Shown piece after piece: positions 52,764-61,859 of a stretch of DNA of 64,000 nucleotides (positions are counted from its first letter, which is position 1; the number at the start of each line of letters is the position of its first letter). Location of the stretch: the NCBI GenBank assembly GCA_965116115.1, contig OZ220486.1, positions 3,968,001-4,032,000 of the forward strand. Reading direction: 5' to 3'. The DNA is from JAPOXR01 sp965116115 (GTDB lineage: Bacteria > Pseudomonadota > Alphaproteobacteria > Rhodobacterales > Rhodobacteraceae). Made by a program: the position numbers and the translations under genes. The notes beneath the pieces are model-generated. The model made no database searches. It was given only the letters and a program-made list of their open reading frames with translations, and was not told where the DNA came from.

Positions 52764-54420
52764 TCGCCGTTGCCTTCAAAGCGGGAAAGGCGGTCATGCG
52801 CGAGACAAGCGCATCCAACCCGTCGAGAGGATCCGTCAAACGCTTCACCTGCCGGCCGAGCGCAACAACCGCACCGTGAGCCGGAAGCGGCATGGCGCGC
52901 AGTTCGGCAGCGTTCACTTGGGTGCTGCCGTTGACGGCGCGGAACCATGAATCGAGAAGGCGGCTGTTGTAGAGCGCCGCGAGGCCCCAAGCCTCATCCT
53001 CCGAGAGCTCGCCGCCGGGCCGGTAAACATAGTTGAGATGATTCTCCAGCCCGACATCGGCAACCGCCGTATCGGCCGCGAGCCAGGGAGCGGCTGTCAG
53101 CCGGCGCGCATCTTCCTTAGCGCTGAAGCGGCGCAAGAGAACATAATTCCGGTTGGGAACGAGCAGGGTCCCGGCGCCGGAGCGGCGGATATATTCAGGC
53201 TTGCGCTGATTCAGAGGCCAAGAAGCCTGCATCGCGCGCACGTGATTCATCCAAAGCAGCGGCGCATGCCGCAGCGGAATCCTGCCTTCGCGGACGACCA
53301 GATTGTCTGCCCGGAACGGCACCACAGGTCCTGTCGAAATTTTCAAACCCAGACTGCCAAGATCGGCCGGCCATGAATCAACCCGGGCCAGCGCTTCATC
53401 TTCGGCAGCGCAGACCGGCAGACGCAGCACCTTGTCCCGGGAAGCGGGATCAAGCGCCGCGCCCGCGGAAAGTTTGCGCGTGCCCGCCTTTGCGATGTCC
53501 GAAACACCGCGGCTGAAAGATATTGAGATGCGCGCATCAGGAGTGTTTCCGTGCCAGAAATCTTGACGGACACCGCAGAGAATGACGTTTTCCTGCAGAA
53601 CCTCGTGTCGGCGGAACGCGTCGCGTCGGGATCCGAAAATATGGACTGACGTCGGCCGGATCGTATCGAAGAACACCTCCCGGAAGCGCCGGAAGTAGGG
53701 CCCGGACGCGAAACTGCGCGGTGTGATGAATACGAACTGGCCGCCCGGACGGAGAAGCGCGGAGCTCACTGCCATGAAAAGCGCATAAATGTTCGGCTGA
53801 CCGTGAACGACATCCGGAACCGCTGCCGCGCGCGGATCGCGCTTGCCGATCTTGAAGTAGGGAGGATTGGCAATTACCGCGTCGAAACTTTCCGCCCCCG
53901 GGCATGGACGGAACAATCCACTGGTCTGAGCCGCATCGGCGTTTTCCAGAATAAAGTCGGCGGCTTTCACATATGTGTGGACAGTCGCGCCATGCCGTTC
54001 GCGGCACCACCGCGCCAGATAGTCAAGGACAGCCCGCAACGGCGGGATCAGTTCTTTATCGACTTCGTAGGCAACCAGTTCGATCACATCAGGCTTATCA
54101 CGGCGGGCGACGAGCGCTTCCGCAACCGCGCAACAGAGGACTCCGGCGCCGGCGGCGGGATCCAGCACCCTGATCTTCCGCCCCGGCGCAGCGATCCGCC
54201 CGGCCATAAAGCCGGCAGCCCGCGCCGGCGTCAGAAAGAAACCGCCGGCTTTGCGCTGCTTGTCCGACTTCTGACTGACGCACCATTCGCCGATGCGGTC
54301 CGCATACGCTGTCGGGCGTTCCCCTTCACGACAGTTCGGCACAGCGGGACGCGGCGAGCCGGCTCCGGCGGCTGTTTCCATACCGCGATTTCCGCCCGGC
54401 GTCCGCTCCAGCATCGGCAT
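52756..54420 (-). CDS. N6-adenine DNA methyltransferase, PstI/BsuBI-type partner
   Basis: This 554-residue gamma-class N6-adenine methylase has AdoMet motif I in KIRVLDPAAGAGVLCCAVAE and catalytic motif IV NPPY in FDAVIANPPYFKIGKRDP. A target-recognition C-terminal half contains VRAMQASWPLNQRKPEYIRR and the TaqI-C-like LAALYNSRLLDSWFRAVNGS. It protects host DNA against the endonuclease encoded just after it. I chose the ATG at 54420; other ATGs at 54381 and upstream at 54573 are possible because the N-terminus is poorly conserved. Confidence 0.88.
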   Translation of the reverse strand: MPMLERTPGGNRGMETAAGAGSPRPAVPNCREGERPTAYADRIGEWCVSQKSDKQRKAGGFFLTPARAAGFMAGRIAAPGRKIRVLDPAAGAGVLCCAVAEALVARRDKPDVIELVAYEVDKELIPPLRAVLDYLARWCRERHGATVHTYVKAADFILENADAAQTSGLFRPCPGAESFDAVIANPPYFKIGKRDPRAAAVPDVVHGQPNIYALFMAVSSALLRPGGQFVFITPRSFASGPYFRRFREVFFDTIRPTSVHIFGSRRDAFRRHEVLQENVILCGVRQDFWHGNTPDARISISFSRGVSDIAKAGTRKLSAGAALDPASRDKVLRLPVCAAEDEALARVDSWPADLGSLGLKISTGPVVPFRADNLVVREGRIPLRHAPLLWMNHVRAMQASWPLNQRKPEYIRRSGAGTLLVPNRNYVLLRRFSAKEDARRLTAAPWLAADTAVADVGLENHLNYVYRPGGELSEDEAWGLAALYNSRLLDSWFRAVNGSTQVNAAELRAMPLPAHGAVVALGRQVKRLTDPLDGLDALVSRMTAFPALKATANG

Positions 54421-54842
54421 CCTCAACCTGATGCTTCTTTCCCGCCGGTTTCCTCCGACACTGCCGAAGGAAGCCGGGGCCGGGCACAGCGCACGCGAAA
54501 GTAGGCCTGAATCATCCGCTGATGCTCCAAGACAGGGATAAATCGATTTCCGGCGATAAGGAATCGAGGCCACGGAAACCGCAGTTCAGCCACCGAAAGG
54601 GTATTTCGCCTCCGCGACGGATCCGGCGCCGGTCCGGATCGTCGGCCAGCCCGGCAGGCTTTGTCTTGATCACGGCACGCCTGCACGGCATGCGTATGCC
54701 CGCCGTCCCGGCAGACCCGCGGCAAGACGGTATGTGCCCGGCTTCGAAGGGACAGGGCGGAAGAGCGGTACCCCGGCACATGCCGTAATCAAGTCTGTCC
54801 GCGGGGGCCGCCGGCTGCAGTTCGTTGAAGCGCATGCCGTTC
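54421..54842. other. Intergenic region upstream of the PstI-type operon
   Basis: No gene with recognisable motifs is seen. Minus-strand frames run through it but overlap each other in different frames and lack a known family. The region probably holds the promoter of the restriction-modification pair. One CTGCAG site, the presumed recognition sequence, occurs near 54812. Confidence 0.35.
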
Positions 54843-55757
54843 CTACCTCCGCCCGGCGCTGACCCAGGCACTCGCCGCCGCCGACCATGCCATGCCGTTG
54901 ATGAACCCTCCGCTCCTTGCGCCGGCTGCCGCGCTGCCGACCTTCCGACGCCAATAGGCGGCTTCGGCTTCGGCTTTCTCTGTCCGTTTCCGTTCGCTTT
55001 CCGCGCGCCGCCGCCAGCCTTCCGCATCGGCCTCGGCCGAACGCCGCTTGCGGTGGCTGAACACGGCCAAGGCGGCGATATCGCTAGCCTCCGGCGGCGC
55101 GGCGGCAAGACCTGCGGCGTCGCTTGAAGGAAGAGCATAACGCGCCGCGATCTCCGCCGCCGCCCGGTTCATGGCCCGGTCCAGTTCCGCCTCCTTAGCC
55201 TTCCCGCGCTCTGCAGCGAGATTTGCCGCGTCTATTGCCGCCCGTTCCGTCTCGCGGGCTGCCCGTTCCTCTTCCCGGCGCCGCCGGACCGCGGCGTTGC
55301 GCAGCGCTCCGGCAAAACGCAGCGGCTTCCAGAAGGCGGCTGTGACCGCGGCGCCGGCCAGCGCGGCGAAAGAGACGGTCGCGGCGCGGCTTACGGGCGT
55401 CCACGCATCGAATTCGGGAGGCGTCGCGAGCATCATGAAGATCACGGTTATCAAGGGAAAGAGAATCGGCAGAAGCGACAGATTGCACGACCAGACGCCG
55501 GGACGGTCGTTCCACAGCGTTTTGACGAAATGCCCGCCGTTGAAGAAAACGAGGGCGAGCAGAAGCCAAGGCGCCGCGTTTCCGGCGAGGCCCGCGAACA
55601 GATCCGCCGTCACCCGCCCGCGATCAGCCGGGGGAAATTCCATGAAAATAAAATAGCATAACCAGAATGCGGTAATCAGCGCCGGTCCGAAAAACACAAG
55701 GAACGTGCAAACCGTCTTGTTCAGCCGTTCCGGCGGATTGGCAATCAATGCATTCAC
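54843..55757 (-). CDS. Membrane protein with C-terminal coiled coil
   Basis: This 304-residue protein has four or five membrane helices in the first 150 residues (TFLVFFGPALITAFWLCYF, PWLLLALVFFNGGHFV, LLPILFPLITVIFMML, AATVSFAALAGAAVTAAFW). A long charged coiled coil follows (RRRREEERAARETERAAID and further). It belongs to the minus-strand transfer operon by position, next to small genes and dotA-like. No family is recognised. It may scaffold the secretion complex at the inner membrane. Confidence 0.6.
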   Translation of the reverse strand: MNALIANPPERLNKTVCTFLVFFGPALITAFWLCYFIFMEFPPADRGRVTADLFAGLAGNAAPWLLLALVFFNGGHFVKTLWNDRPGVWSCNLSLLPILFPLITVIFMMLATPPEFDAWTPVSRAATVSFAALAGAAVTAAFWKPLRFAGALRNAAVRRRREEERAARETERAAIDAANLAAERGKAKEAELDRAMNRAAAEIAARYALPSSDAAGLAAAPPEASDIAALAVFSHRKRRSAEADAEGWRRRAESERKRTEKAEAEAAYWRRKVGSAAAGARSGGFINGMAWSAAASAWVSAGRR

Positions 55758-55969
55758 TGCGGCTCTCCCGTTTTTTCCTGCTCCCGGATGCGGCGGTCCA
55801 GATCCGCCTCCGTCAGGTCAAGCATCAGATCGACCAGATCGACCCGTTGGATCGCGGCTGTCCCCGGTTCCCGCGCCTCGACTTCCAGGAACTTCCGATA
55901 GAGCTTTTCGAAGCGGCCGCGGTCCCGGATCGCCAGCGCTCCCGGATCCGGCGCCTTTCTTTTCCTCAT
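55754..55969 (-). CDS. Small hypothetical protein, 71 aa
   Basis: This acidic/basic helical protein has RGRFEKLYRKFLEVEAREPG and VDLVDLMLDLTEADLDRRIR. It overlaps the membrane/coiled-coil gene by four bases (ATGA) and is itself overlapped by a 28-codon frame upstream, so translation is chained. No family is recognised. Confidence 0.55.
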   Translation of the reverse strand: MRKRKAPDPGALAIRDRGRFEKLYRKFLEVEAREPGTAAIQRVDLVDLMLDLTEADLDRRIREQEKTGEPQ

Positions 55970-56052
55970 GGCTGACTTCCGCGGCGCCGCGGACCGCGGC
56001 GGATGTCAAAAGCGCGTTCCAGTCTGCCGAGGGGTTCGACTTTCCTGTTCAT
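55966..56052 (-). CDS. Short leader ORF, 28 aa
   Basis: MNRKVEPLGRLERAFDIRRG then PRRRGSQP ends in an ATGA overlap with the 71-residue gene. It is preceded by a strong ribosome site (AGGAGAGGCGG). Its position first in the chain suggests a real small protein or a leader that couples translation. Confidence 0.4.
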   Translation of the reverse strand: MNRKVEPLGRLERAFDIRRGPRRRGSQP

Positions 56053-56060
56053 CCGCCTCT

Positions 56061-56112
56061 CCTGATTCTCATTGTATGCTTACATAATAACAAAGTTAGC
56101 GGTTGCAACAAT
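56061..56112 (-). promoter_or_regulatory. Putative promoter/operator for the small-gene operon
   Basis: Read on the minus strand, TTGCAA is followed 16 bases later by TATGTA, a fair sigma-70-like pair, and the A/T-rich stretch TTATGTAAGCATACAA around it has partial dyad symmetry. It lies just before the ribosome site of the 28-codon frame. This short AT-rich patch stands out in the GC-rich region. Confidence 0.4.
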
Positions 56113-56188
56113 GAAAACAGGAAATCGTGAACAGAGTTTTCCGCAGCGAAAACATCATGCCGGCGCTGCCGCGCGAAGTCTTCCTTGC

Positions 56189-58582
56189 TCATCCGGAGAA
56201 GCCGGTCTTTCTTATCCGCTCGATCTGCCCCACTTTGCCGCCGGCTCCCATTATCGCCGCGCCGCCGGCCATGGCGGCGGCGCGGATGCGGTCATCCTCG
56301 CGGCTGGCGACATCAGCGTCGGCGCCGACCCAGCGCAACACCTTACCCGGCAGCTCGGCGACCAAGCTGAAACTGCGCTCGGCCAGCACGACATAGACTG
56401 CCACCAGGATGATGCTGACCACGGCCATGCCGATCAGCCAGACCGCCCAGGACTGGTCGTGCGCCAACCCGCGGAGCGCCGCCTCCAGACCAAGGCCGAG
56501 CAGGGTCGAGGTGACCTTGAAGATGCCCATTCCGAGCAGGAAACCGAACACCATCAGCACCGGCGTCAGAGTCAAGGCCAGCACCAGATAATAGCCCTGT
56601 CTCGCCGCTTCGCCGGCAAGGCCCTCGCCGTCCAGCCGCAGATGCGCCACGGCCCAGAGATTGCAGGCGATGACCGCTTCGGCGATCAGGATGAAATACC
56701 CGGTCACCGCCGCGATCCAGAGCAGGAAGGGCAACATCGGCAGGATGAACGCGAGGAACGCGCCCGAGACCATCAGAGCGCCGCCGACGATCGCCGCCGC
56801 CTGGCCGAGACCAGCGATGATGTCGCCGAACGGAAGCGCCCCCGCCAAACCGCCGGCCCATTCGGCAGCCTTGCCGCCGGCGATCAGCCCCAATCCCCAA
56901 GCCAGCTGGGCATTGCCGAATTCGGCCAATGCCGCCATCGGATCCGCTGTCGCCGGCGGCAGGAACCACTCGCGCGTTTTCGACGCCATCCAGTTGCGCA
57001 CCGCATCATTCGGCATCGGCCGCGGCGAGGCGCCCGCGCCGGGCGGCAATCCTTCCGAAGCGAATCCGCCCTGTATAAGGCGGGAGTCGACGGGTGCGCC
57101 TGACTGCGCCGCCCGCAGAGCCGCCTCGTTCCACCGCCGCTCAATGCCGAGCGCGAGATCGGCGGCCCTGGCGGCCATTCTCCGGCTCGTGCCGGAACCG
57201 GACAGCCATTGATGCCAACCGCCGGCAGCTCTCCGCGCCTCTCTCCCGCCTGCCGCAGCGGCAGTTCCCAGGTCAGCCGAATCGTCGGCCTGCGGGCGCG
57301 CGTGGAACAGCGTCTGCGCCTCGTTGGCGAAACGCGACATATGCACGTACCAGCTGCCGGCCCCCAGCCAGCCCTGACCGGCATCTCCGGATTCACAGAT
57401 CCAGTTCAGCCAGTCATCCGCCGCCGCCGCACCCGTGCGGCAGGTTTCAGACCATGAGCCGCTGATAATCAAATCGATTCGCTCGCGGGCAGGTTCGCTG
57501 AGCCGTCCGCCGCCGGCATCGGAAGCGATCCGCGATGTTTCGGCGAGGCCCGGCATCGCAAGCGCCAAGGCTTGCTGATAGCGCATGCCGGCGGCCACAA
57601 TCCGGCGGGCCGTGTTTTCGGTCACCGCCGCGGCCAGCGTTCCGGGATCGACAAGTTCGAGCGCGATCATGGCGCCGGATATCTGCCGGATTTCCAGCAG
57701 CAGCAGCCGCAGCGCGCCGCGGTGCGACTCGTACCAAGCGCTATCGCGGCCGGACCGGTAAACGATCTCCGGCGGGCGCGGCAGGTGAATGACGCCGCAA
57801 ACCGCGAAATTCAGGTTCGGCGCCGAAGTCCCGAAACGGGGCGGCGCCGCACGGCCCCCGCTGGGCCCGGACGGCAGGTCGTCAGGCGCGATGGAGTTCA
57901 CCGGAGGAGGATTGTCAGGACTCTGGTAGTCCAGCGCCACAACCGGTCCGCGCCCGCCTTCCGGCGTTGCCTCGGCGGCGATTTGCTGCACCACCGACTG
58001 GCAGGAGGCCATGCGCCAGGCCGCGCCGATAACGTGCTGGTCGAACATCACCGCGGGCGAGGTCACCGGCGCCTGGTGATGAAGAACCAGACTGGCCGCC
58101 CCGGCCCAGATGATCGATGCCGCCGCCGTCGATCCGCGCACCAGCCAGGCGATGGAGGCCTGGATGGTGTTGTAACCGTCCAGCCCCGGCAACGGCGTGA
58201 GCATGGCCGCCGCCGCCAGTGTCCGGATCGGAGCCCAGAGCGATGACCAGCGCTGCCCCAGCACCTGGCCCTCATGCGCGGTCTGCATGATGCCGACCGA
58301 GGCGTTCCACGCGAACAGGGCCACGCCGAGCGCCAGGCAGAAACTGTTGAACAGGCCGATGGCCTCGGCGAACACCGGCGCCGGAAGCGCCTCGCAGCCG
58401 CTGATGCCCGGAAACAGCCGGCAGCCGAAGATACGGCTCAGGAAAGCGTTAGAGAGCGGGTCGCCGCCGGACGAGAACGCGTCCAGAATGCTCCCTGCGG
58501 CAGTCTGCGCCGAGGCCGGCGCCGCGACAGCCGCGAGCGCGGCCGCGACCGGAATCAGCGGCGGAAGAGGACGGCGGGACAT
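56189..58582 (-). CDS. traY: DotA/TraY family type IVB secretion membrane protein
   Basis: This 797-residue protein starts MSRRPLPPLIPVAAALAAVA, a signal peptide ending ASAQ, which is usual for DotA. The N-terminal DotA/TraY signature is DAFSSGGDPLSNAFLSRIFG, then LALGVALFAWNASVGIMQTA and LAAAAMLTPLPGLDGYNTIQ. Several membrane helices follow, with a large exported loop between about residues 150 and 480 and a cluster of helices in the C-terminal 280 residues (ILPMLPFLLWIAAVTGYFIL, VLALTLTPVLMVFGFLLGMG). DotA/TraY is a polytopic inner-membrane component of IncI and Dot/Icm systems. The long frame reading further upstream overlaps the preceding gene and is not used. The start overlaps that gene by 28 bases. 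Confidence 0.88.
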   Translation of the reverse strand: MSRRPLPPLIPVAAALAAVAAPASAQTAAGSILDAFSSGGDPLSNAFLSRIFGCRLFPGISGCEALPAPVFAEAIGLFNSFCLALGVALFAWNASVGIMQTAHEGQVLGQRWSSLWAPIRTLAAAAMLTPLPGLDGYNTIQASIAWLVRGSTAAASIIWAGAASLVLHHQAPVTSPAVMFDQHVIGAAWRMASCQSVVQQIAAEATPEGGRGPVVALDYQSPDNPPPVNSIAPDDLPSGPSGGRAAPPRFGTSAPNLNFAVCGVIHLPRPPEIVYRSGRDSAWYESHRGALRLLLLEIRQISGAMIALELVDPGTLAAAVTENTARRIVAAGMRYQQALALAMPGLAETSRIASDAGGGRLSEPARERIDLIISGSWSETCRTGAAAADDWLNWICESGDAGQGWLGAGSWYVHMSRFANEAQTLFHARPQADDSADLGTAAAAGGREARRAAGGWHQWLSGSGTSRRMAARAADLALGIERRWNEAALRAAQSGAPVDSRLIQGGFASEGLPPGAGASPRPMPNDAVRNWMASKTREWFLPPATADPMAALAEFGNAQLAWGLGLIAGGKAAEWAGGLAGALPFGDIIAGLGQAAAIVGGALMVSGAFLAFILPMLPFLLWIAAVTGYFILIAEAVIACNLWAVAHLRLDGEGLAGEAARQGYYLVLALTLTPVLMVFGFLLGMGIFKVTSTLLGLGLEAALRGLAHDQSWAVWLIGMAVVSIILVAVYVVLAERSFSLVAELPGKVLRWVGADADVASREDDRIRAAAMAGGAAIMGAGGKVGQIERIRKTGFSG

Positions 58583-58992
58583 TTCCGCAGGTAGGCGACC
58601 GGCGGGCTCTGCCGCCCGTTCGCGGCCTGCCATGCCAGATAGTCGCGATAAAGCCCGGCGGCTGCGAGCGCCGCGGCTGCGGACAGAGGGCCGGCGGCCA
58701 GCAACGGGCCGGCGCTTGCCGCTGCCAGTGTCAGCGGTCCGGCCGCCAGCAGCGCGCAGGCGATGCAGACAGTCGCCGAGCGGCGGAGTCGCCGGGCCGT
58801 CTCGGCACGCGTCTGCGGCGCTGGCGGCAAGGGTTGGCCGTATTCGCCGAGCAGCCACTTCCGGACACTGATCCCGGCGCGCGCAGGCCGCAGCTGACTG
58901 CCGGCGCTGCGCAGGGCGCGGGCGCCGATAGATGCCGGACCGCCTCCGCCGCCGAACCGCCTGCTTCCCCAACCGATCACGCGGCGGATCAC
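58555..58992 (-). CDS. IcmV/TraX-like small membrane protein
   Basis: This 145-residue protein has a basic N-terminal region with ISVRKWLLGEYG, then two close membrane helices (SATVCIACALLAAGPLTLAA and AAAALAAAGLYRDYLAW). Size, topology and position directly before dotA match IcmV of Legionella and TraX of IncI plasmids. Sequence similarity is low, so the call leans on context. It starts with GTG overlapping the stop of the gene before it. Confidence 0.55.
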   Translation of the reverse strand: MIRRVIGWGSRRFGGGGGPASIGARALRSAGSQLRPARAGISVRKWLLGEYGQPLPPAPQTRAETARRLRRSATVCIACALLAAGPLTLAAASAGPLLAAGPLSAAAALAAAGLYRDYLAWQAANGRQSPPVAYLRKCPAVLFRR

Positions 58993-59450
58993 CGTTCATC
59001 TCCCGGTCCGGACCGGAGCATCGCCCCTGCCGGGCGCGCCGGCATCCCGGCGCGGTCGCATCCCGGGTTCCGGCCGCGCTGCTCCGCCTTAAGCACGGCG
59101 CGTCCGGTGTGCAGCTTCCGGAACTGCCGACTGCGTTCACCGGCGAAGCATTCGGACACAGACAGCCCCGCTGTCCCGCAGACCGGCTCCTGACCGGCAA
59201 AGACATTCTCCTGCGCGCCGCGCGACTCATCGCCGCATGCCCGACTGACGCCGCCGATTGCCGGACAGTCCGATCCCGGCGACGACGCCAGACCCGTCAG
59301 CCGCACGGTTCCGGCGGAACCGAACATCTTGATCGCGGAACAATCAGCGGTCAGCGCCGCGCCGGCACGGCGCAGCGCTTCCCGGGCCATCGCCGGGAGA
59401 AACGGCAGCGGGACAGCCGCAGCCGGAAGGATATGCAGGACTGACCGCAA
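58989..59450 (-). CDS. Small exported protein of the transfer locus
   Basis: This 153-residue protein starts MRSVLHILPAAAVPLPFLPA, a possible signal peptide, and has eight cysteines in the mature part (for example DCSAIKMFG, SRACGDES, PVCGTAGLSVSECFAGE), suggesting disulfides in the periplasm. No family is recognised. It is translationally coupled to the IcmV/TraX-like gene and diverges from dotD. Confidence 0.5.
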   Translation of the reverse strand: MRSVLHILPAAAVPLPFLPAMAREALRRAGAALTADCSAIKMFGSAGTVRLTGLASSPGSDCPAIGGVSRACGDESRGAQENVFAGQEPVCGTAGLSVSECFAGERSRQFRKLHTGRAVLKAEQRGRNPGCDRAGMPARPAGAMLRSGPGDER

Positions 59451-59580
59451 TCTTGTGTCTCCTATTCCTTGCCACCGTCGCCGATTACGCGGGCGCGGTC
59501 AAGCTCCGGAGCGGATTCCGTCTTCTGGCAGGTTCCGCCGTGCAATGCTACGATTGTCAGCAAATACGGAGATCGCTCCG
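59451..59580. promoter_or_regulatory. Divergent promoter region of the transfer operons
   Basis: This 130-base gap separates the minus-strand (DotA) and plus-strand (DotD/DotC/Pil) operons, so both promoters should be here. TACGAT at 59550-59555 could be a -10 box for dotD. AGCAAATACGGAG precedes the dotD start. No clear -35 box or operator palindrome is visible. Confidence 0.4.
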
Positions 59581-60078
59581 ATGCGAAAACAACTCCTCCT
59601 TGCCGCCGCGCCGCTGCTGCTGGCAGCCTGCGCCGGACCGGCGCCGCCGGAAAGCCGGCCATTGACATCGACCGCCGGCCCGGATCTTGACCGTAGCCTG
59701 ACTGCCGCAATGCGCCGCGCCGCCGCGGCATCGGCCGCCGTCGCCGGCATCGAAATCGCCAGCGCGAACGAGACCGCCGAGGTCAGCCCGCCGCCGCCCT
59801 CTGCCGCGCTGCCGCCGGAACTCCGGCGGCGTATCTCAGTCGACTGGACCGGCCCGCTGGCGCCGCTGCTTGATGCGGTTGCCGGCGAAATCGGCTATCG
59901 ATTCGTCGAGACAGGCCCCGGCCGCGCACAACCGGTGATGATCACCATGCACCGGCTGGACGCTCCGGCATGGGAAATCCTGCGCGACGCCGGCATGGCG
60001 GCTGCGACAGAAGCGCTTGTGATCACCGATGTTCCCCGCCGGACGCTGGAAATGCGCCGGCCCGCCGTCGACAGATAA
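59581..60078 (+). CDS. dotD: DotD/TraH family lipoprotein
   Basis: This 165-residue protein has a lipoprotein signal MRKQLLLAAAPLLLAACAGP with lipobox LAAC. The C-terminal secretin N0-like domain contains RRISVDWTGPLAPLLDAVAG, YRFVETGPGRAQPVMITMH and WEILRDAGMAAATEALV, the DotD/TraH signature. DotD is an outer-membrane lipoprotein of the Dot/Icm core complex working with DotC. The dotC gene follows after 12 bases. Confidence 0.88.
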   Translation: MRKQLLLAAAPLLLAACAGPAPPESRPLTSTAGPDLDRSLTAAMRRAAAASAAVAGIEIASANETAEVSPPPPSAALPPELRRRISVDWTGPLAPLLDAVAGEIGYRFVETGPGRAQPVMITMHRLDAPAWEILRDAGMAAATEALVITDVPRRTLEMRRPAVDR

Positions 60079-60090
60079 CGGAGGACGGAA

Positions 60091-60993
60091 GTGGCCCGAT
60101 GCCGGCGTCCGGCAATCGCCGCCGCTGTTATGCTCGCGGCCTGCTCGCCCGACACGGATCCGGCATCTCTGCCGCCGGTTCCGAGATCCGCCGTCAGCCT
60201 CGTCGCCTTGGGCGCTCCTGACCGGCTGCCCGAGGAACCGGCCATGTTCGCCGATCTCGCTATTCCCGTCTCCCGGCCTCCGGCGGAGGACGGCGGCTTC
60301 CGCGCCGCCGGCCTGCGCGAGGCGGCGCTCGCATGGGGAGCCCGCCACGGTCAAACGCGGCGCTCCTGGGAGATCGCGGAAAGCTACGCCGAACGCGAGG
60401 CGGCGCTGGATACGGTTTGGAGTTTCCGCCGCGTGGCGCTCCCGGCGCCGATGTCCGCCGGCTGGCTGCTGCCGCCGGTCATTCAGCGCGTCGGAGCCGC
60501 CTGGTCCGGCGGCGGCCGCGAAGCGGAGGCCGCATCCGAGTATTACCGCATCTTGCGGCCGGCGACGATCAAAGGACATCTCCCGGGCTGGCGGCACTAC
60601 CTGCCGGCGCCGGCGCCGCCGCCGGATATTCCGGCGAATTCCCTGCTGCCGCTGGAAGGCGAGGAAAAACAGTGGCGCGAATGGGCCGCGGAGGGCTGGC
60701 ACGCAGGGCTGGAACTGGCTGATTCTGAGCACCGCGAATCGCTGGCGCGGCTGGAACGGGATTACACCGGAATGCTTGAGTTCAGACGGCTTCTGGCTCT
60801 GGGCATGGTCACCGACATGGTTGTCGAGGCCGAGCACTGGCCGGCGGCGGTCAGCGGAGACGGCGCCGAGCTGCGCGTCGGCGGGCGGTCGGTCAGAATA
60901 GTCAGCGACGCCGCTTTCGTCGGCGACGCCGGGCGGTGGACACCGCAACTGGTCCGCGTCGGCCCGGCAGTCGAATACGCTGCCGAAAGATGA
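60091..60993 (+). CDS. dotC: DotC/TraI family lipoprotein
   Basis: This 300-residue lipoprotein (lipobox LAAC in AAAVMLAACSPD) has the DotC signature: LREAALAWGARHGQTRRSWE, LDTVWSFRRVALPAP, LLPPVIQRVGAAWSGGGREA, GHLPGWRHYLPAP and RLERDYTGMLEFRRLLALGM. DotC sits in the outer membrane and with DotD helps assemble the channel of type IVB systems. It starts with GTG after GGAGGA, and its stop overlaps an upstream start option of the PilP-like gene. Confidence 0.9.
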   Translation: MARCRRPAIAAAVMLAACSPDTDPASLPPVPRSAVSLVALGAPDRLPEEPAMFADLAIPVSRPPAEDGGFRAAGLREAALAWGARHGQTRRSWEIAESYAEREAALDTVWSFRRVALPAPMSAGWLLPPVIQRVGAAWSGGGREAEAASEYYRILRPATIKGHLPGWRHYLPAPAPPPDIPANSLLPLEGEEKQWREWAAEGWHAGLELADSEHRESLARLERDYTGMLEFRRLLALGMVTDMVVEAEHWPAAVSGDGAELRVGGRSVRIVSDAAFVGDAGRWTPQLVRVGPAVEYAAER

Positions 60994-61007
60994 TAAGGGT
61001 TCCTGAC

Positions 61008-61859
61008 ATGACACCAGCCGCTGTTCGACATGCCCTGCCCGCGGCCATCCTTCTGTCCCTTGCCGGGATGACGGCGGCGCAAACCCCGTTCTTCGGCTCC
61101 CGGGAGGGTGACCCGCTGGCCCCGCTCACAGGCGCCTTCAGCTGCCCGCTTGACCGCCTGACCGACCTCTACGCTTCGCTGACCCCGGAAGAAATTCCGT
61201 CGCTGCTCGAGATCGAGTCCGAGGTGCTGCTGATCTGCAGCGAGCGGCAGGAGAGGCTGCTGGCCATCCTGCGCGCCGAGATGGAGTTGCGTGAACTGAT
61301 GGACATCGCGCCGCCGGGTCCCGGATCCGACCGCATATCGGTGGCGGACAGCAGCCTCGCGCGCTCCTCTCCGCTCGCCGCCTGCGGCCCGACCGAAGGG
61401 CAAAACGGCCCGATGCCGGCTGGCGGCATCGCCGCGCCGGGACCGGCAGGGAACGGGCGGGACGGCGGCGCTGCCGCGGCGGCTTTGCTGGCGGCGGTTC
61501 TGGAACGGCTGACGACGCGCGACGCCGGCAACGCCGACAGTAGCGGGAACGCGTGCGCGGTCTGGTCCTGGGCTTGGACCCTGCGGGACGCGCAAGGCCG
61601 CCCGGCCGCCGGCCTGCGCAGCCCCGAGGGCGAGGCGATGGAAGTGCGCGAACAGGACCGGCTTCCCGGCGGTCTGACGGTTATCGGGATCACCGCAGGC
61701 GGGGTCTCTCTGAGTGACGGCGCGGGGAAGCGGATCGAGCTGCCGCGCAGCTCGGAACCGGCGCCGCGGACTTCAGCCGACGAGCCGGAGGCCGGCCCGC
61801 CGGCCGGACTGCCCCCGGAAATCGCCGAGCGGCTAGGGCGCGTGATGGAAGACCCGTGA
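61008..61859 (+). CDS. pilP: PilP-like type IV pilus biogenesis protein
   Basis: This 283-residue exported protein (MTPAAVRHALPAAILLSLAG, cut near MTAAQT) has a helical middle. The C-terminal beta domain AMEVREQDRLPGGLTVIGIT plus VSLSDGAGKRIELP has the reading style of PilP: set-up, generation of context, and a last strand ending in DGxGKRIxL. PilP links the inner-membrane pilus platform with the secretin. A start at 60990 overlapping dotC is possible. Position directly before the pilus ATPase supports the call. Confidence 0.65.
   Translation: MTPAAVRHALPAAILLSLAGMTAAQTPFFGSREGDPLAPLTGAFSCPLDRLTDLYASLTPEEIPSLLEIESEVLLICSERQERLLAILRAEMELRELMDIAPPGPGSDRISVADSSLARSSPLAACGPTEGQNGPMPAGGIAAPGPAGNGRDGGAAAAALLAAVLERLTTRDAGNADSSGNACAVWSWAWTLRDAQGRPAAGLRSPEGEAMEVREQDRLPGGLTVIGITAGGVSLSDGAGKRIELPRSSEPAPRTSADEPEAGPPAGLPPEIAERLGRVMEDP

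Noticed and set aside
58583..59230. N-terminal extension of the DotA frame by 216 codons
   Set aside because: The extension is Arg/Pro-rich and overlaps two other genes. A proper signal peptide starts at 58582, as expected for DotA.
59836..61014. 392-codon minus-strand frame over dotD and dotC
   Set aside because: DotD and DotC have clear lipoboxes and family motifs on the plus strand, so the opposite frame is a shadow.
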